NCBI GenBank assembly: GCA_942492795.1
Contig: OW818639.1
Span: forward strand, 2,542,001-2,606,000
Length of the DNA stretch: 64,000 nucleotides
From: RGIG3178 sp942492795
Lineage (GTDB): Bacteria > Bacillota > Clostridia > Christensenellales > QAND01
Reading direction: 5' to 3'
Made by a program: the position numbers and the translations under genes. Shown piece after piece: positions 50,786 through 59,097 of this stretch. The stretch's first letter is position 1. The number at the start of each line of letters is the position of its first letter. The notes under the pieces are model-generated. The model did not search any database, was not told the origin of the DNA, and worked only from the letters and a program-made list of their open reading frames with translations.

Positions 50786-50814
50786 ATTATATCGCATCTG
50801 CCGGGATTGTTCCA
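50786..50814 (-). promoter_or_regulatory. Possible promoter of the P-loop/thrC/trpS unit
   Basis: Perfect minus-strand -10 TATAAT (50786-50791) with a poor -35 TGGAAC (50809-50814) 17 bp upstream. A weak -35 may indicate an activator. Confidence 0.4.
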
Positions 50815-50821
50815 CACTTAA

Positions 50822-50843
50822 AAAAGTCACCGGCGTGACTTTT
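50822..50843. terminator. Bidirectional hairpin terminator
   Basis: AAAAGTCAC (50822-50830) and GTGACTTTT (50835-50843) with a 4-base loop; on the minus strand it is followed by TTAAG. It likely ends the AT-rich gene transcribed from 51467. Confidence 0.75.
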
Positions 50844-50996
50844 GTGTGACGTTGGGTTATTTGATGATGCGTTTTGTGATCGGGGGTTCGATTTTGAATG
50901 ATGGGCTATATCGGATTGGGTGGGAGGGGTGAAACCGTTCTTGTGTACCTACGCCTGTCTCTGTGAAATGTTATTAGTTTCCTTTGATTCTTGGAA

Positions 50997-51467
50997 TCAG
51001 TACGTAACGATTTCCATACAATCCTTGGTTTCGATTATCGGCTTATTCCAGAATTGCATTATCACTTCCACTATTTCATCAGAATATGGAACTACCATCA
51101 TATGTTTCTTTCCGTTGAAAATGCCATACGCCATATCCTTATTGATTTTCATTCGTTCAATATCATTCAACTCACGCTGTGAAATATACAAATACTTTGC
51201 AATACTAGTTTCTCCAAAACTCCCTTTGACTTTTTCTTTTTTTACTCTTATACCAATTTCGATTATTTCATTCCATCGCCACTTTTTTATTACATACGCA
51301 AATCCGGAATATGTTGTAATGCCATAATCATCGAATCTTATTTTCATCAATATAATATTTCCAACTAAGTATATGGTATATATTGTAGTTATTAATCCTA
51401 ATACAAACTCATACCAACTATGTATCATTAACATCCATATACAAAGAAGAGCAAACAGAATAAGCAT
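50997..51467 (-). CDS. AT-rich membrane protein of unknown function
   Basis: A 156-residue protein with two N-terminal hydrophobic segments (about 1-20 and 22-42), then a charged soluble region with RFDDYGITTYSG and KKWRWNEIIEIGIRVKK, recalling small PH-like or bacterial YcxB-type domains; I do not assign a family. Base composition is far below that of neighbours, suggesting acquired DNA. No well-placed ribosome site was found at 51467; AGGAGA lies 19 bases upstream, so the start is uncertain. Confidence 0.6.
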   Translation of the reverse strand: MLILFALLCIWMLMIHSWYEFVLGLITTIYTIYLVGNIILMKIRFDDYGITTYSGFAYVIKKWRWNEIIEIGIRVKKEKVKGSFGETSIAKYLYISQRELNDIERMKINKDMAYGIFNGKKHMMVVPYSDEIVEVIMQFWNKPIIETKDCMEIVTY

Positions 51468-51783
51468 TGTCCATCCAAGACTTCTCTCCTTTTTTGTACG
51501 AACATTTAGAATACTATTAATTTGATTATTCTCCTTCTGAGACTTCCCTATGCGTCTGATATGTCTATGCGGTACACGGAGATGTGTACCACAAGCGGGA
51601 CAAGCGAAAAGGTCCCCTGTCTCATTTTTTCATTACTCGTAGTTCTTTACGGTCTTCTCACTCACTTATCAGTCATTATACATCACATTGTCATACTTTA
51701 CCATTGTTATTGACAGATGACGGGTCCATAGCCATAAAAAAGGGAGCGCTGTGCGCTCCCTTGGTTTTTGTTCGTATCGTTGT
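51468..51783. other. 316-bp AT-rich gene-free stretch with palindromes
   Basis: No gene. Holds GGTACAC/GTGTACC (51571-51590), then GGGAC/GTCCC (51597-51616), a compact double hairpin that looks like the end of a decayed mobile element, and the terminator at 51741-51761. No transposase gene is near. Confidence 0.55.
51736..51761 (-). terminator. Terminator of the Re-citrate-synthase-like gene
   Basis: Minus strand: AGGGAGCGC (51753-51761) pairs perfectly with GCGCTCCCT (51741-51749) around 3 bases, followed by TTTTT. Confidence 0.85.
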
Positions 51784-53181
51784 TTACAGGTTCGTGCGCA
51801 ATTCTTCCAACCGTGCATATGCCGCACAGTCGACCTTCTTTAAAAGATCGCACAGTTCCCCGTCGCTCATCACCGTCTGGCGGCCCAGGGCATAGAGCGC
51901 ATCCACTTCGTTCTTCATCGCAAGCACGAACGGCTCGCGCTTGTCTACGGCCAGATCGTCGAACAGCTTGAAATACCCGTTGACCCAATACGCGATGCCC
52001 GCGGTGCCGCTGGTCGAATCCACCGCAACGAGCGCGGGGCGGTTGAGGATCTTTGCGGTATCGAAGATGTTGTAGATCTCCTCGTCCTTCAACAGGCCGT
52101 CCGCGTGGATGCCGGCGCGGGTGGTGTTGAACCACTTGCCGACAAACGGCGTACGCGGCGGGATATCGATGCTCATTTGCCGCTCGAAATATTCGGCCAG
52201 CTCGGTGATGGCGGTAAGATCCATGCCGTCTTCGGTGCCCATCAGCGAAGCGTATTCGATGACCATCGCCTCAAGCGGGCAGTTGCCGGTGCGCTCGCCG
52301 ATGCCCAGCATGGAGCAGTTGACGGCGCTGCAGCCGTACAGCCAGGCCGTGGCGGCGTTTGTCACCACCTTGTAGAAATCGTTGTGGCCGTGCCATTCCA
52401 GCTGTTCGGATGGGACATTGGCGTAATGCCGCAGGCCATAGATGATGCCCGGCACGCTTCGCGGCAGCGACGCGCCCGGATAGCTGACGCCGTAGCCCAT
52501 GGTGTCGCAGACGCGGATCTTGATGGGTATACCGCTCTCCTGCGAGAGGCGCATCAGTTCGGTGGCAAACGGCACGACGAAGCCGTAAAAATCGGCTCTT
52601 GTCGTATCCTCAAAATGGCAGCGCGGGATGATGCCGCGCGAAAGCGCGGATTTTATGACGCCTAGATACATATCCATCGCCTCGGCGCGCGTCTTGTTCA
52701 TCTTCTTAAAAATGTGGTAATCCGAACAGGACACGAGGATGCCCGTTTCCTTCGCGCCGACCTGCTTGACGAGCTCGAAATCCTTTTCGTTGGCACGTAT
52801 CCACGTTGTTATTTCGGGAAAGCGCAAACCCAGATTCCGGCATTCTTCAAGCGCCTTGCGGTCCCTCTCGGTATAAAGGAAGAATTCGCTCTGCTTGACG
52901 ATGCCGTTTGGGCCGGAAAGCTTGCTCATCAGTTTGAACACGTCCACGATCTGCTTTACCGTAAACGGCGAACAGGACTGCTGTCCGTCGCGGAACGTGG
53001 TGTCGGTGATCCAAATTTTTTCGGGCATGTGCTGCGGGACCAGGCGGGCGTTGAAAGAAACACGCGGCACATGGTCATAGTCAAACAGTTCCCGGTAAAG
53101 CTTCGGCTCCTTGACGTCCTGCAGCTTGTATTGATATTCGTTCTCTTCGAGCAAATGAGAACGGGAATCCTTTTCCAGCAT
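51784..53181 (-). CDS. Re-citrate synthase-like, isopropylmalate synthase family
   Basis: A 465-residue enzyme of the HMGL-like TIM-barrel family that condenses acetyl-CoA with a keto acid. ITDTTFRDGQQ holds the metal/catalytic acidic residue, and LEWHGHNDFYK has the metal-binding His pair. The length, the VPRVSFN start region, the PGIIYGLRHYANVPSE segment and lack of a C-terminal regulatory LeuA domain are like the Re-face citrate synthase known from Clostridium kluyveri rather than LeuA or homocitrate synthase; this is my recall of the family. It would make citrate for glutamate synthesis. ATG 53181 has GGAGAGG 9 bases upstream. It follows the aminotransferase gene by 54 bases. Confidence 0.78.
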   Translation of the reverse strand: MLEKDSRSHLLEENEYQYKLQDVKEPKLYRELFDYDHVPRVSFNARLVPQHMPEKIWITDTTFRDGQQSCSPFTVKQIVDVFKLMSKLSGPNGIVKQSEFFLYTERDRKALEECRNLGLRFPEITTWIRANEKDFELVKQVGAKETGILVSCSDYHIFKKMNKTRAEAMDMYLGVIKSALSRGIIPRCHFEDTTRADFYGFVVPFATELMRLSQESGIPIKIRVCDTMGYGVSYPGASLPRSVPGIIYGLRHYANVPSEQLEWHGHNDFYKVVTNAATAWLYGCSAVNCSMLGIGERTGNCPLEAMVIEYASLMGTEDGMDLTAITELAEYFERQMSIDIPPRTPFVGKWFNTTRAGIHADGLLKDEEIYNIFDTAKILNRPALVAVDSTSGTAGIAYWVNGYFKLFDDLAVDKREPFVLAMKNEVDALYALGRQTVMSDGELCDLLKKVDCAAYARLEELRTNL

Positions 53182-53235
53182 GTGTTTCATCCTCTCCGCC
53201 TTAGGGCTCTTATACCTTATGTATAAAAATTAGTT

Positions 53236-54435
53236 TTATTGATGCATATTCTGCATGAATATTAGCATTTTGTCAAGCCCCTTTTGCAGGTCCTGCATGG
53301 AGAGCGCATAGGAAAGCCGGATCATGTTCGGCGCAAAGAATGCGCCGCCCGGGACCACCGCTACCTCGGCCTGCTCCAGAAGAAGCTTCGTAAAACTCCA
53401 GTCGTCGGTGATAACCTCGCCGCCGGCCTTTTTGCCGATGGTTTGAGAAATATCCGCAATGACATAAAAGGCGCCGTCAGGTACGCCGCAGCTAAGAAGT
53501 GGCATTTGATTGATGCGCTTTACCATTTCGTCGCGGCGTTTTTTGAATTCGGCCACCATCGTGGCAACGCAGGTCTGGTCGCCGATGAGCGCTTCGGCTG
53601 CCGCCGCTTGCGCCATCGCGTTCACGTTGCCCGTCGCGTGGCTCTGCCAGTCGCCCATCTTGGCCGCGATGTCTGCACTGCACGCGCTGTAGCCCAGACG
53701 CCAGCCCGTCATGGCAAAAGTCTTGCTCACGCCGTTGATCAGGATGGTGCGATTGTAGGAATCCGAATCAAACGATGCGATGGATTTTGGCAATACGCCA
53801 TTGTAGATAAACTCTTCGTATATCTCATCCGAAACGATGTACAGGTCATATTTTTTGGCGAGATCCGCGATTTGCCTGAGTTCCTGCTCCGTCATCACGT
53901 TGCCGCACGGGTTGTCGGGAGAATTGATGAGTATGAACTTCGTCTTGTCGGTGATGGCACTTTCCAGCGCGTTGATATCCAGCGCAAACCCGTTTTGCTT
54001 GTCGCGCTGCACCAGAACGGGCGTTCCGCCTGCCATTTGGATGAGTTCCGCATAGCTGACCCAGCACGGCGTCAATAAGACCGCTTCATCGCCGGGGTTG
54101 AGCAAAGCGAAGAACGCGTTGCACAACGCCTGCTTCGCGCCGTTTGTTACCACGATCTGGTTGGGGGTATAGACAAGCCCGTTGCGGTTCTTCAATTTGT
54201 CACAAACCGCCTGCCGTACGGCCGGGGTGCCGGATGCCGGCGTATAGCGCGTCTGTCCGCCGCGCATGGCTTTAACGCCCGCTTCAACGATGTGCGCCGG
54301 GGTATCAAAATCCGGTTCTCCCGCTCCAAAACTGATGATATCGCGTCCGGCGCTTTTCATCGCCTTCGCTTTTGCGTCAATTTCCAGCGTAACCGAACCG
54401 GTAACCTTCTGTGCGCGCGCCGACAATTCTTTCAT
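53236..54435 (-). CDS. Class I pyridoxal-phosphate aminotransferase (aspartate-type)
   Basis: A 399-residue aminotransferase. The PLP lysine is in GVSKTFAMTGWRLGY, the Asn/Asp cofactor ligands are in INSPDNPCGNV and YIVSDEIYEEFIY, and the C-terminal substrate arginine is in IRLSYALS. The sequence matches the AspC/AAT-Ib type found in Firmicutes. Aspartate-2-oxoglutarate exchange is the usual reaction, but broad aromatic specificity is possible. Lies upstream of, and probably co-transcribed with, the Re-citrate-synthase-like gene. Confidence 0.93.
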   Translation of the reverse strand: MKELSARAQKVTGSVTLEIDAKAKAMKSAGRDIISFGAGEPDFDTPAHIVEAGVKAMRGGQTRYTPASGTPAVRQAVCDKLKNRNGLVYTPNQIVVTNGAKQALCNAFFALLNPGDEAVLLTPCWVSYAELIQMAGGTPVLVQRDKQNGFALDINALESAITDKTKFILINSPDNPCGNVMTEQELRQIADLAKKYDLYIVSDEIYEEFIYNGVLPKSIASFDSDSYNRTILINGVSKTFAMTGWRLGYSACSADIAAKMGDWQSHATGNVNAMAQAAAAEALIGDQTCVATMVAEFKKRRDEMVKRINQMPLLSCGVPDGAFYVIADISQTIGKKAGGEVITDDWSFTKLLLEQAEVAVVPGGAFFAPNMIRLSYALSMQDLQKGLDKMLIFMQNMHQ

Positions 54436-54482
54436 GTTAAGCCTCCATACCGATTAATGCGACTGAGCATTATTTACACATA

Positions 54483-54512
54483 AATGTATGCTTTACGGTT
54501 GGACGTTGTCAA
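54483..54512 (-). promoter_or_regulatory. Promoter of the aminotransferase/citrate synthase unit
   Basis: Minus strand: perfect -35 TTGACA (54507-54512), 18-bp spacer, -10 TACATT (54483-54488). Confidence 0.55.
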
Positions 54513-54590
54513 GAGAAAATATGTCCTAAGCCGTATTAACATGCGTTTGGCATTGAACCTTACGAATGCGCATATTGTACCGGCTTGCTG

Positions 54591-54619
54591 TTCACGTACC
54601 TCCCGATCCATGGTATAGT
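54591..54619 (+). promoter_or_regulatory. Promoter of the first tandem degV gene
   Basis: -35 TTCACG (54591-54596), 17-bp spacer, -10 TATAGT (54614-54619). The start site is about 36 bases before the ATG. Confidence 0.6.
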
Positions 54620-54662
54620 GGAATTCTGTTGAAAACGACACGAAGCAGCATCGGAGGGTATC

Positions 54663-55544
54663 ATGCCGGATTATTGCATCATCACAGGCTCGACGGCGGA
54701 TTTGCCAAGCAAGGTTTACAAGGAAAACGATATACGGGTGTTGTGTTATTCCTTTGTTTTGCAGGACAAGGAAACCTATCATGATCCGCTTGTGCCGATT
54801 GATTACCACGCATTCTATGATTCCATGCGAAATGGCGCCCTTCCGACCACCAGCAATTTGAACCAGATGACCATTGGCACCGCCGTAAAGCAGTGTTTTG
54901 AACAAGGGAGGGACGTGCTGTACATCGTGTTCAGCAGCGGGTTGAGCAGCACGTACCAGGTGGCTCAATCAACGCAGCAGACGCTTATGGAGCAATATCC
55001 GCATCGCAAGCTGATCCTCATCGATTCTCTGGGCGCTTCATTTGGGCAGGGCATGCTAACACTTTTGGCGGCGCGCTGCCGCAAAGAGGACCTGACCATT
55101 GAAGATGCGGCGCAAAAGCTTATGGACATGCGGTTGCGCGTCGCATATTTTATCACGGTATCCGATCTGGACCATCTGTTTCGCGGCGGACGCATTTCCC
55201 GTGCCGCGGCAGCGGTAGGCCGACTGGCTTCGATCAAGCCGATTTTGACCATCGATCAAAAAGGGCACCTGGTTCAGATTGAAAAAGTGAACGGCAGGCG
55301 CAAATCCATCCGTAAGCTGGTCGATCTTACCAAAGCGGCTTTGCCCGATTATGAGACTTTCGACACCGCTTACATCCTTCACGGAGACAGCATGGAGGAC
55401 GCGGAAAAGCTTCGGGAAAAGCTGATGGAGGAAACATCTTTCAAGCATGTGGAAATCCATCCTCTGGGGCCTATCATCGGCGCGCATACCGGCCCCGACA
55501 TGCTTGCGGTCGTGTTTTTGTCCAAGCGCGATCGGACAACCTGA
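54663..55544 (+). CDS. DegV-family fatty-acid-binding protein (tandem copy 1)
   Basis: A 293-residue DegV protein: IITGSTADLPSKVYKEN start, PTTSNLNQM loop, IVFSSGLSSTYQVA (carboxylate-binding serines), and FRGGRISR hallmark at about 178. Members carry fatty acids to the FakA kinase. CGGAGGG precedes the ATG. A second DegV gene follows 237 bases later on the same strand, with no known partner beside either. Confidence 0.9.
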   Translation: MPDYCIITGSTADLPSKVYKENDIRVLCYSFVLQDKETYHDPLVPIDYHAFYDSMRNGALPTTSNLNQMTIGTAVKQCFEQGRDVLYIVFSSGLSSTYQVAQSTQQTLMEQYPHRKLILIDSLGASFGQGMLTLLAARCRKEDLTIEDAAQKLMDMRLRVAYFITVSDLDHLFRGGRISRAAAAVGRLASIKPILTIDQKGHLVQIEKVNGRRKSIRKLVDLTKAALPDYETFDTAYILHGDSMEDAEKLREKLMEETSFKHVEIHPLGPIIGAHTGPDMLAVVFLSKRDRTT

Positions 55545-55781
55545 GAATCCTTATGCCTTTGCGCACAAAGACAGATTGAACTTATAAAAACAGCCGATTT
55601 AGCCATAATTTTCACGTTCGCAACATGCAAAGCATTCTGTTGAAACCACGGGCATTCTATGTTTTAATGAAATTGCAGCGAAGGCTATCAAGGCTTTCCT
55701 GCGAATAGAATAGATGTAGTTTTCAAGCGGCCTTTTTGAGCCGGTTTGTAAACGCAATCATTGCTACAAAGGGAGAGAAGT

Positions 55782-56669
55782 ATGAGCGAGTATATTGTAT
55801 CCTGCTGTTCCACAGCCGATCTGCCCTATGACTATATGCAGAGGCGCAATGTTCCCTATGTCATCTATACGTTCACCATGGACGACAAGGAATACCCGGA
55901 TGATCTTGGAAAGACGATGCCGTTTGACGAATTCTACCAGAGGATAAAAGACGGCGCCATGCCCACCACATCGCAGGTGAACGTCGGTGACTTTCTCGAT
56001 TTCTTTGAACCCTTTTTGCAACAGGGTAAGGATATTTTGCACATCTCCCTCTCCTCCGCTTTGTCCGGCACCTATAATTCGGCCTGTATGGCAAAAAATG
56101 AGCTGTTGGCCAAGTATCCGGATCGCAAAGTGTATATCGTGGATTCGCTGGGCGCGTCCTCGGGCTACGGGCTTTTGGTCGATGCCGTTTTGGATCGCAG
56201 GGACAACGGCGTAGAGTTTGAGGCGCTGCACGATTGGGCGGAAGAACACAAGCTGAATGTTCAGCACTGGTTTTTCACTTCCGATCTCACGCATTTAAAG
56301 CGCGGCGGGCGCATCTCATCCTCCTCCGCGTTTGTTGGGACGCTTTTGAACATTTGCCCGCTGATGAACGTCAGCTTTGAAGGAAAACTCATTCCGCGCA
56401 AAAAGGTCCGCGGCAAGAAGAACGCCATCGAGGAGATGGTAAACATGATGAAAAAGCACGCGTCGGGCGGTATTTCGTATTCCGGCAAATGCTTCATGAG
56501 CCAGTCGGCCTGCATGGAAGATGCGCGCCGCGTGGCGGATTTTGTTGAACAGGACTTCGCCCATCTTGACGGCAAGGTCATGATCAACAGCATCGGCACC
56601 GTTATCGGTGCGCATACCGGTCCGGGCACCGTCGCACTGTTCTTCTTCGGTGACAAGCGAACAGACTAA
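55782..56669 (+). CDS. DegV-family fatty-acid-binding protein (tandem copy 2)
   Basis: A 295-residue DegV protein with CCSTADLPYDYMQRRN, PTTSQVNVGDF, ISLSSALSGTYNSA and LKRGGRISSSSAF, all family marks. It is as divergent from its neighbour as from the third copy at 22.5 kb, so the pair is not recent. GGGAGAG precedes ATG 55782. The 237-bp gap between the two genes holds no clear terminator or promoter. Confidence 0.9.
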   Translation: MSEYIVSCCSTADLPYDYMQRRNVPYVIYTFTMDDKEYPDDLGKTMPFDEFYQRIKDGAMPTTSQVNVGDFLDFFEPFLQQGKDILHISLSSALSGTYNSACMAKNELLAKYPDRKVYIVDSLGASSGYGLLVDAVLDRRDNGVEFEALHDWAEEHKLNVQHWFFTSDLTHLKRGGRISSSSAFVGTLLNICPLMNVSFEGKLIPRKKVRGKKNAIEEMVNMMKKHASGGISYSGKCFMSQSACMEDARRVADFVEQDFAHLDGKVMINSIGTVIGAHTGPGTVALFFFGDKRTD

Positions 56670-56716
56670 CTTCAAAGGGGATTGCATCCCCAAAAGAGGC
56701 ATATAGTTGCAACAAA

Positions 56717-56742
56717 AAAAGAGGGCTTCAGCCCTCTTTTGA
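56717..56742. terminator. Bidirectional terminator between degV and AICAR transformylase
   Basis: AAAAGAGGGC (56717-56726) pairs perfectly with GCCCTCTTTT (56731-56740) around TTCA, with T-rich flanks on both strands. It serves two convergent genes. Confidence 0.88.
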
Positions 56743-56768
56743 TTTGCGTGGGATTTTAACCCTATTGA

Positions 56769-57941
56769 TTAATGATGGAAAAGCCGGACACCGTCAAACG
56801 CCATCACGATGCCGTAGCGGTCACAGACTTCAATCACGTTGTCGTCTCTGATGGAACCGCCCGGTTGCGCGATGGCGGTAACGCCGCTCTTGTGCGCCCG
56901 TTCGATGTTGTCCCCAAACGGAAAGAACGCGTCCGAACCCAGCGACACGCCTGTTTGCAGCTTCAGAAAGGCTTTTTTCTCTTCCAGCGTCAGTGGTTCG
57001 GGCTGAAGCGCGAAAACCTTCTGCCAATCGCCGTCGCGCAGGACATCGTCGTGTTCGTCGCTGATATAGACGTCGATTGCGTTGTCCCGGTCTGCCCGGT
57101 GGATGCCTTTGACAAACGGCAGATTCAGCACTTTTTCATGCTGGCGCAGATGCCACACATCCGCTTTGTTGCCCGCAAGTCTCGTGCAATGGATGCGCGA
57201 CTGCTGCCCGGCGCCGATGCCGATGGCCTGTCCGTTTTTGGTGTAACAAACCGAATTGGACTGCGTGAATTTCAAGGTGATCAGCGCTATGATCAGATCG
57301 CGCAGCTGAACTTCGCTCAACGTCTTGATCTTCGTCGGGAATTCCAAGAACAGCGATTTGTCGATAACGATGTCGTTGCGCGACTGCTCGAAGCGGACGC
57401 CGTAAACGTCTTTCTGCTCGATCGCCTTTGGCTCATACGCTGCGTCTATCTCCACAACGCAATAGCTTCCGCCGCGCTTTTTCGTAAGGATCGCAAGCGC
57501 TTCTTTGGTATAGCCCGGCGCTATCACGCCGTCGGATACTTCCCGGTTGATGAGTTTGGCCGTCGCCTCGTCGCATACGTCGGACAGAGCCACAAAATCG
57601 CCGTAAGAGGACATCCTGTCCGCCCCGCGCGCGCGGGCATACGCCGTTGCAAGCGGTGTCAACTCTTCCTTGCCCACAAAATAAATCTCACGCTCCACAG
57701 CGGACAGCTCCAGTCCCACGGCTGCTCCCGCGGGGCTGACGTGCTTAAAGGACGTTGCCGCGGGAATCCCCGTAGCCCGTTTCAATTCGCGCACCAGCTG
57801 GTATCCGTTGAGCGCGTCCAGCAGGTTGATGTACCCCGGCCGTCCGCTGTGCACCGAAATCGGCAGTTCGCCTTCTTCCATAAAAACGCGGGCCGGTTTT
57901 TGGTTCGGGTTGCATCCGTATTTGAGCATCAATTCTTTCAT
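56769..57941 (-). CDS. AICAR formyltransferase, single-domain
   Basis: A 390-residue enzyme that formylates AICAR in the tenth step of purine synthesis. KYGCNPNQKPA opens the domain; TSFKHVSPAGAAVG holds the catalytic Lys-His pair, and LGSDAFFPFGDNIERA and VTAIAQPGGSIRDD are the formyltransferase signatures of PurH. The N-terminal IMP cyclohydrolase half of ordinary PurH is absent, so that step must come from another gene. It starts 16 bases after a PfkB-family kinase and shares its promoter. Confidence 0.92.
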   Translation of the reverse strand: MKELMLKYGCNPNQKPARVFMEEGELPISVHSGRPGYINLLDALNGYQLVRELKRATGIPAATSFKHVSPAGAAVGLELSAVEREIYFVGKEELTPLATAYARARGADRMSSYGDFVALSDVCDEATAKLINREVSDGVIAPGYTKEALAILTKKRGGSYCVVEIDAAYEPKAIEQKDVYGVRFEQSRNDIVIDKSLFLEFPTKIKTLSEVQLRDLIIALITLKFTQSNSVCYTKNGQAIGIGAGQQSRIHCTRLAGNKADVWHLRQHEKVLNLPFVKGIHRADRDNAIDVYISDEHDDVLRDGDWQKVFALQPEPLTLEEKKAFLKLQTGVSLGSDAFFPFGDNIERAHKSGVTAIAQPGGSIRDDNVIEVCDRYGIVMAFDGVRLFHH

Positions 57942-57957
57942 GGCTTTTCGCTTCCTT

Positions 57958-58932
57958 CTATAAGTGCATTTGTGCTTTTAATTCATTCAACCGTTGTGTG
58001 ACCTGTAGCCTGCTTTGAACGCCTGTGGACGCGCCGACCGACTGCACGCAGATGGACGCTGTCGCCGTAGCGAACGCACAACAGCCGCGGGCATCCAACC
58101 CCTGGAGCAACCCCGAAATGAAACCTGCGGCAAAGTTGTCGCCGCAACCGGTCGAATCCACGGCTTGAACAACAAAGGCGGGCAAGTGGAACTGTTCCTG
58201 TTCGCCGAAGAACAAAACGCCCTTTTCCCCGATCTTGATGATGACGTTTTTGACTCCGAAGGACTGAAAATAGGCGGCCATCTCCGCTTTGTCGACCCGA
58301 TCGGGCGCGAACAGCGCGGCTTCCGTTTCGTTGGGAAAGATATAATCGATATAAGGCAGGGCTTCGCGGTAATCCGAAAGCGTCAATCCCTGCCGGATGG
58401 GTTTGGTATCGGCGCAGACGATGGCGCCCTCCGCCTTCGCTTTTTGTGCAATCCGCGCGACCAGCGCGAAATCGTCCAGCGGGGCTGTGAACAAACTTGC
58501 AAGCGAAACGACTTTGACATCCTTTATCCGTGCCGCATCGGGTAAAAAACGCACTTTGGTTTGAAACGAACCGGGCGCGTTCGCAGGCGGCCGCAAAAAC
58601 ACCCGCTCGGCGTTTTCGGCAATGAGCATGGTGCTGATCGGTGTTGTATAATCGGGAACAAAGCCGCAGAGCGATAAATCCACGTTTGCTTTTTGCGCGA
58701 GCATCGCGATGATAGCACCGGCGCCATCGTCCCCGCGCCCTGCCATCAGCCTGACATCGTGTCCCAAATAGCCCAACACCAGCGCCTCGTTGAGAGCGTC
58801 GCCGCCTCCCGCCATCGATACGCCGGCAACCGGAATATGCCCGCCGCCGTAATCGGCAGCGGATTTGTTTAGATCCGCGCCCCGGATCACAACATCAACA
58901 CACGCCATACCGACGCAGATCACATCCGCCAT
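57958..58932 (-). CDS. PfkB-family carbohydrate or nucleoside kinase
   Basis: A 324-residue ribokinase-like enzyme. The N-terminal GGGDALNEA-type glycine-rich loop (GGGDALNEALVLGYLG) and the C-terminal anion-hole motif DSTGCGDNFAAGFISG with the catalytic Asp are clear. Ribokinase, fructokinase and inosine/adenosine kinase are all possible. Its operon mate is a purine-synthesis enzyme, which slightly favours a nucleoside or ribose substrate, but that is inference. Confidence 0.9.
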   Translation of the reverse strand: MADVICVGMACVDVVIRGADLNKSAADYGGGHIPVAGVSMAGGGDALNEALVLGYLGHDVRLMAGRGDDGAGAIIAMLAQKANVDLSLCGFVPDYTTPISTMLIAENAERVFLRPPANAPGSFQTKVRFLPDAARIKDVKVVSLASLFTAPLDDFALVARIAQKAKAEGAIVCADTKPIRQGLTLSDYREALPYIDYIFPNETEAALFAPDRVDKAEMAAYFQSFGVKNVIIKIGEKGVLFFGEQEQFHLPAFVVQAVDSTGCGDNFAAGFISGLLQGLDARGCCAFATATASICVQSVGASTGVQSRLQVTQRLNELKAQMHL

Positions 58933-58964
58933 ACCAGCCTCCGTATTGATAAAACTCTATGCAT

Positions 58965-58993
58965 ATAGTAGACATTTCCATTTTGGATGTCAA
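58965..58993 (-). promoter_or_regulatory. Promoter of the PfkB kinase/AICAR formyltransferase unit
   Basis: Minus strand: perfect -35 TTGACA (58988-58993), 17-bp spacer, -10 TACTAT (58965-58970), about 35 bases before the ATG. Confidence 0.68.
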
Positions 58994-59057
58994 TTGAGAA
59001 AAGAGCGGCCATTGTATCACGCTGTCTCTTTATGGGATGTGCCGCGTTACGATAAAA

Positions 59058-59092
59058 TCAAAAGAGGAACGGTCAAACCGTTCCTCTTTTTT
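59058..59092 (-). terminator. Terminator of the greA-lysS unit
   Basis: AAGAGGAACGGT (59062-59073) pairs with ACCGTTCCTCTT (59077-59088) around 3 bases. The minus strand continues TTGATTTT; the plus strand continues TTTTATT, so it may act both ways. Confidence 0.82.
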
Positions 59093-59097
59093 TATTG

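Noticed and set aside
51571..51616. Intact insertion sequence
   Set aside because: Only palindromes remain; no transposase frame of usable length is present.
56772..58001. Plus-strand reading frame of about 409 codons
   Set aside because: It is antisense to the AICAR formyltransferase; the translated product looks like codon-shadow sequence rich in Arg and His.
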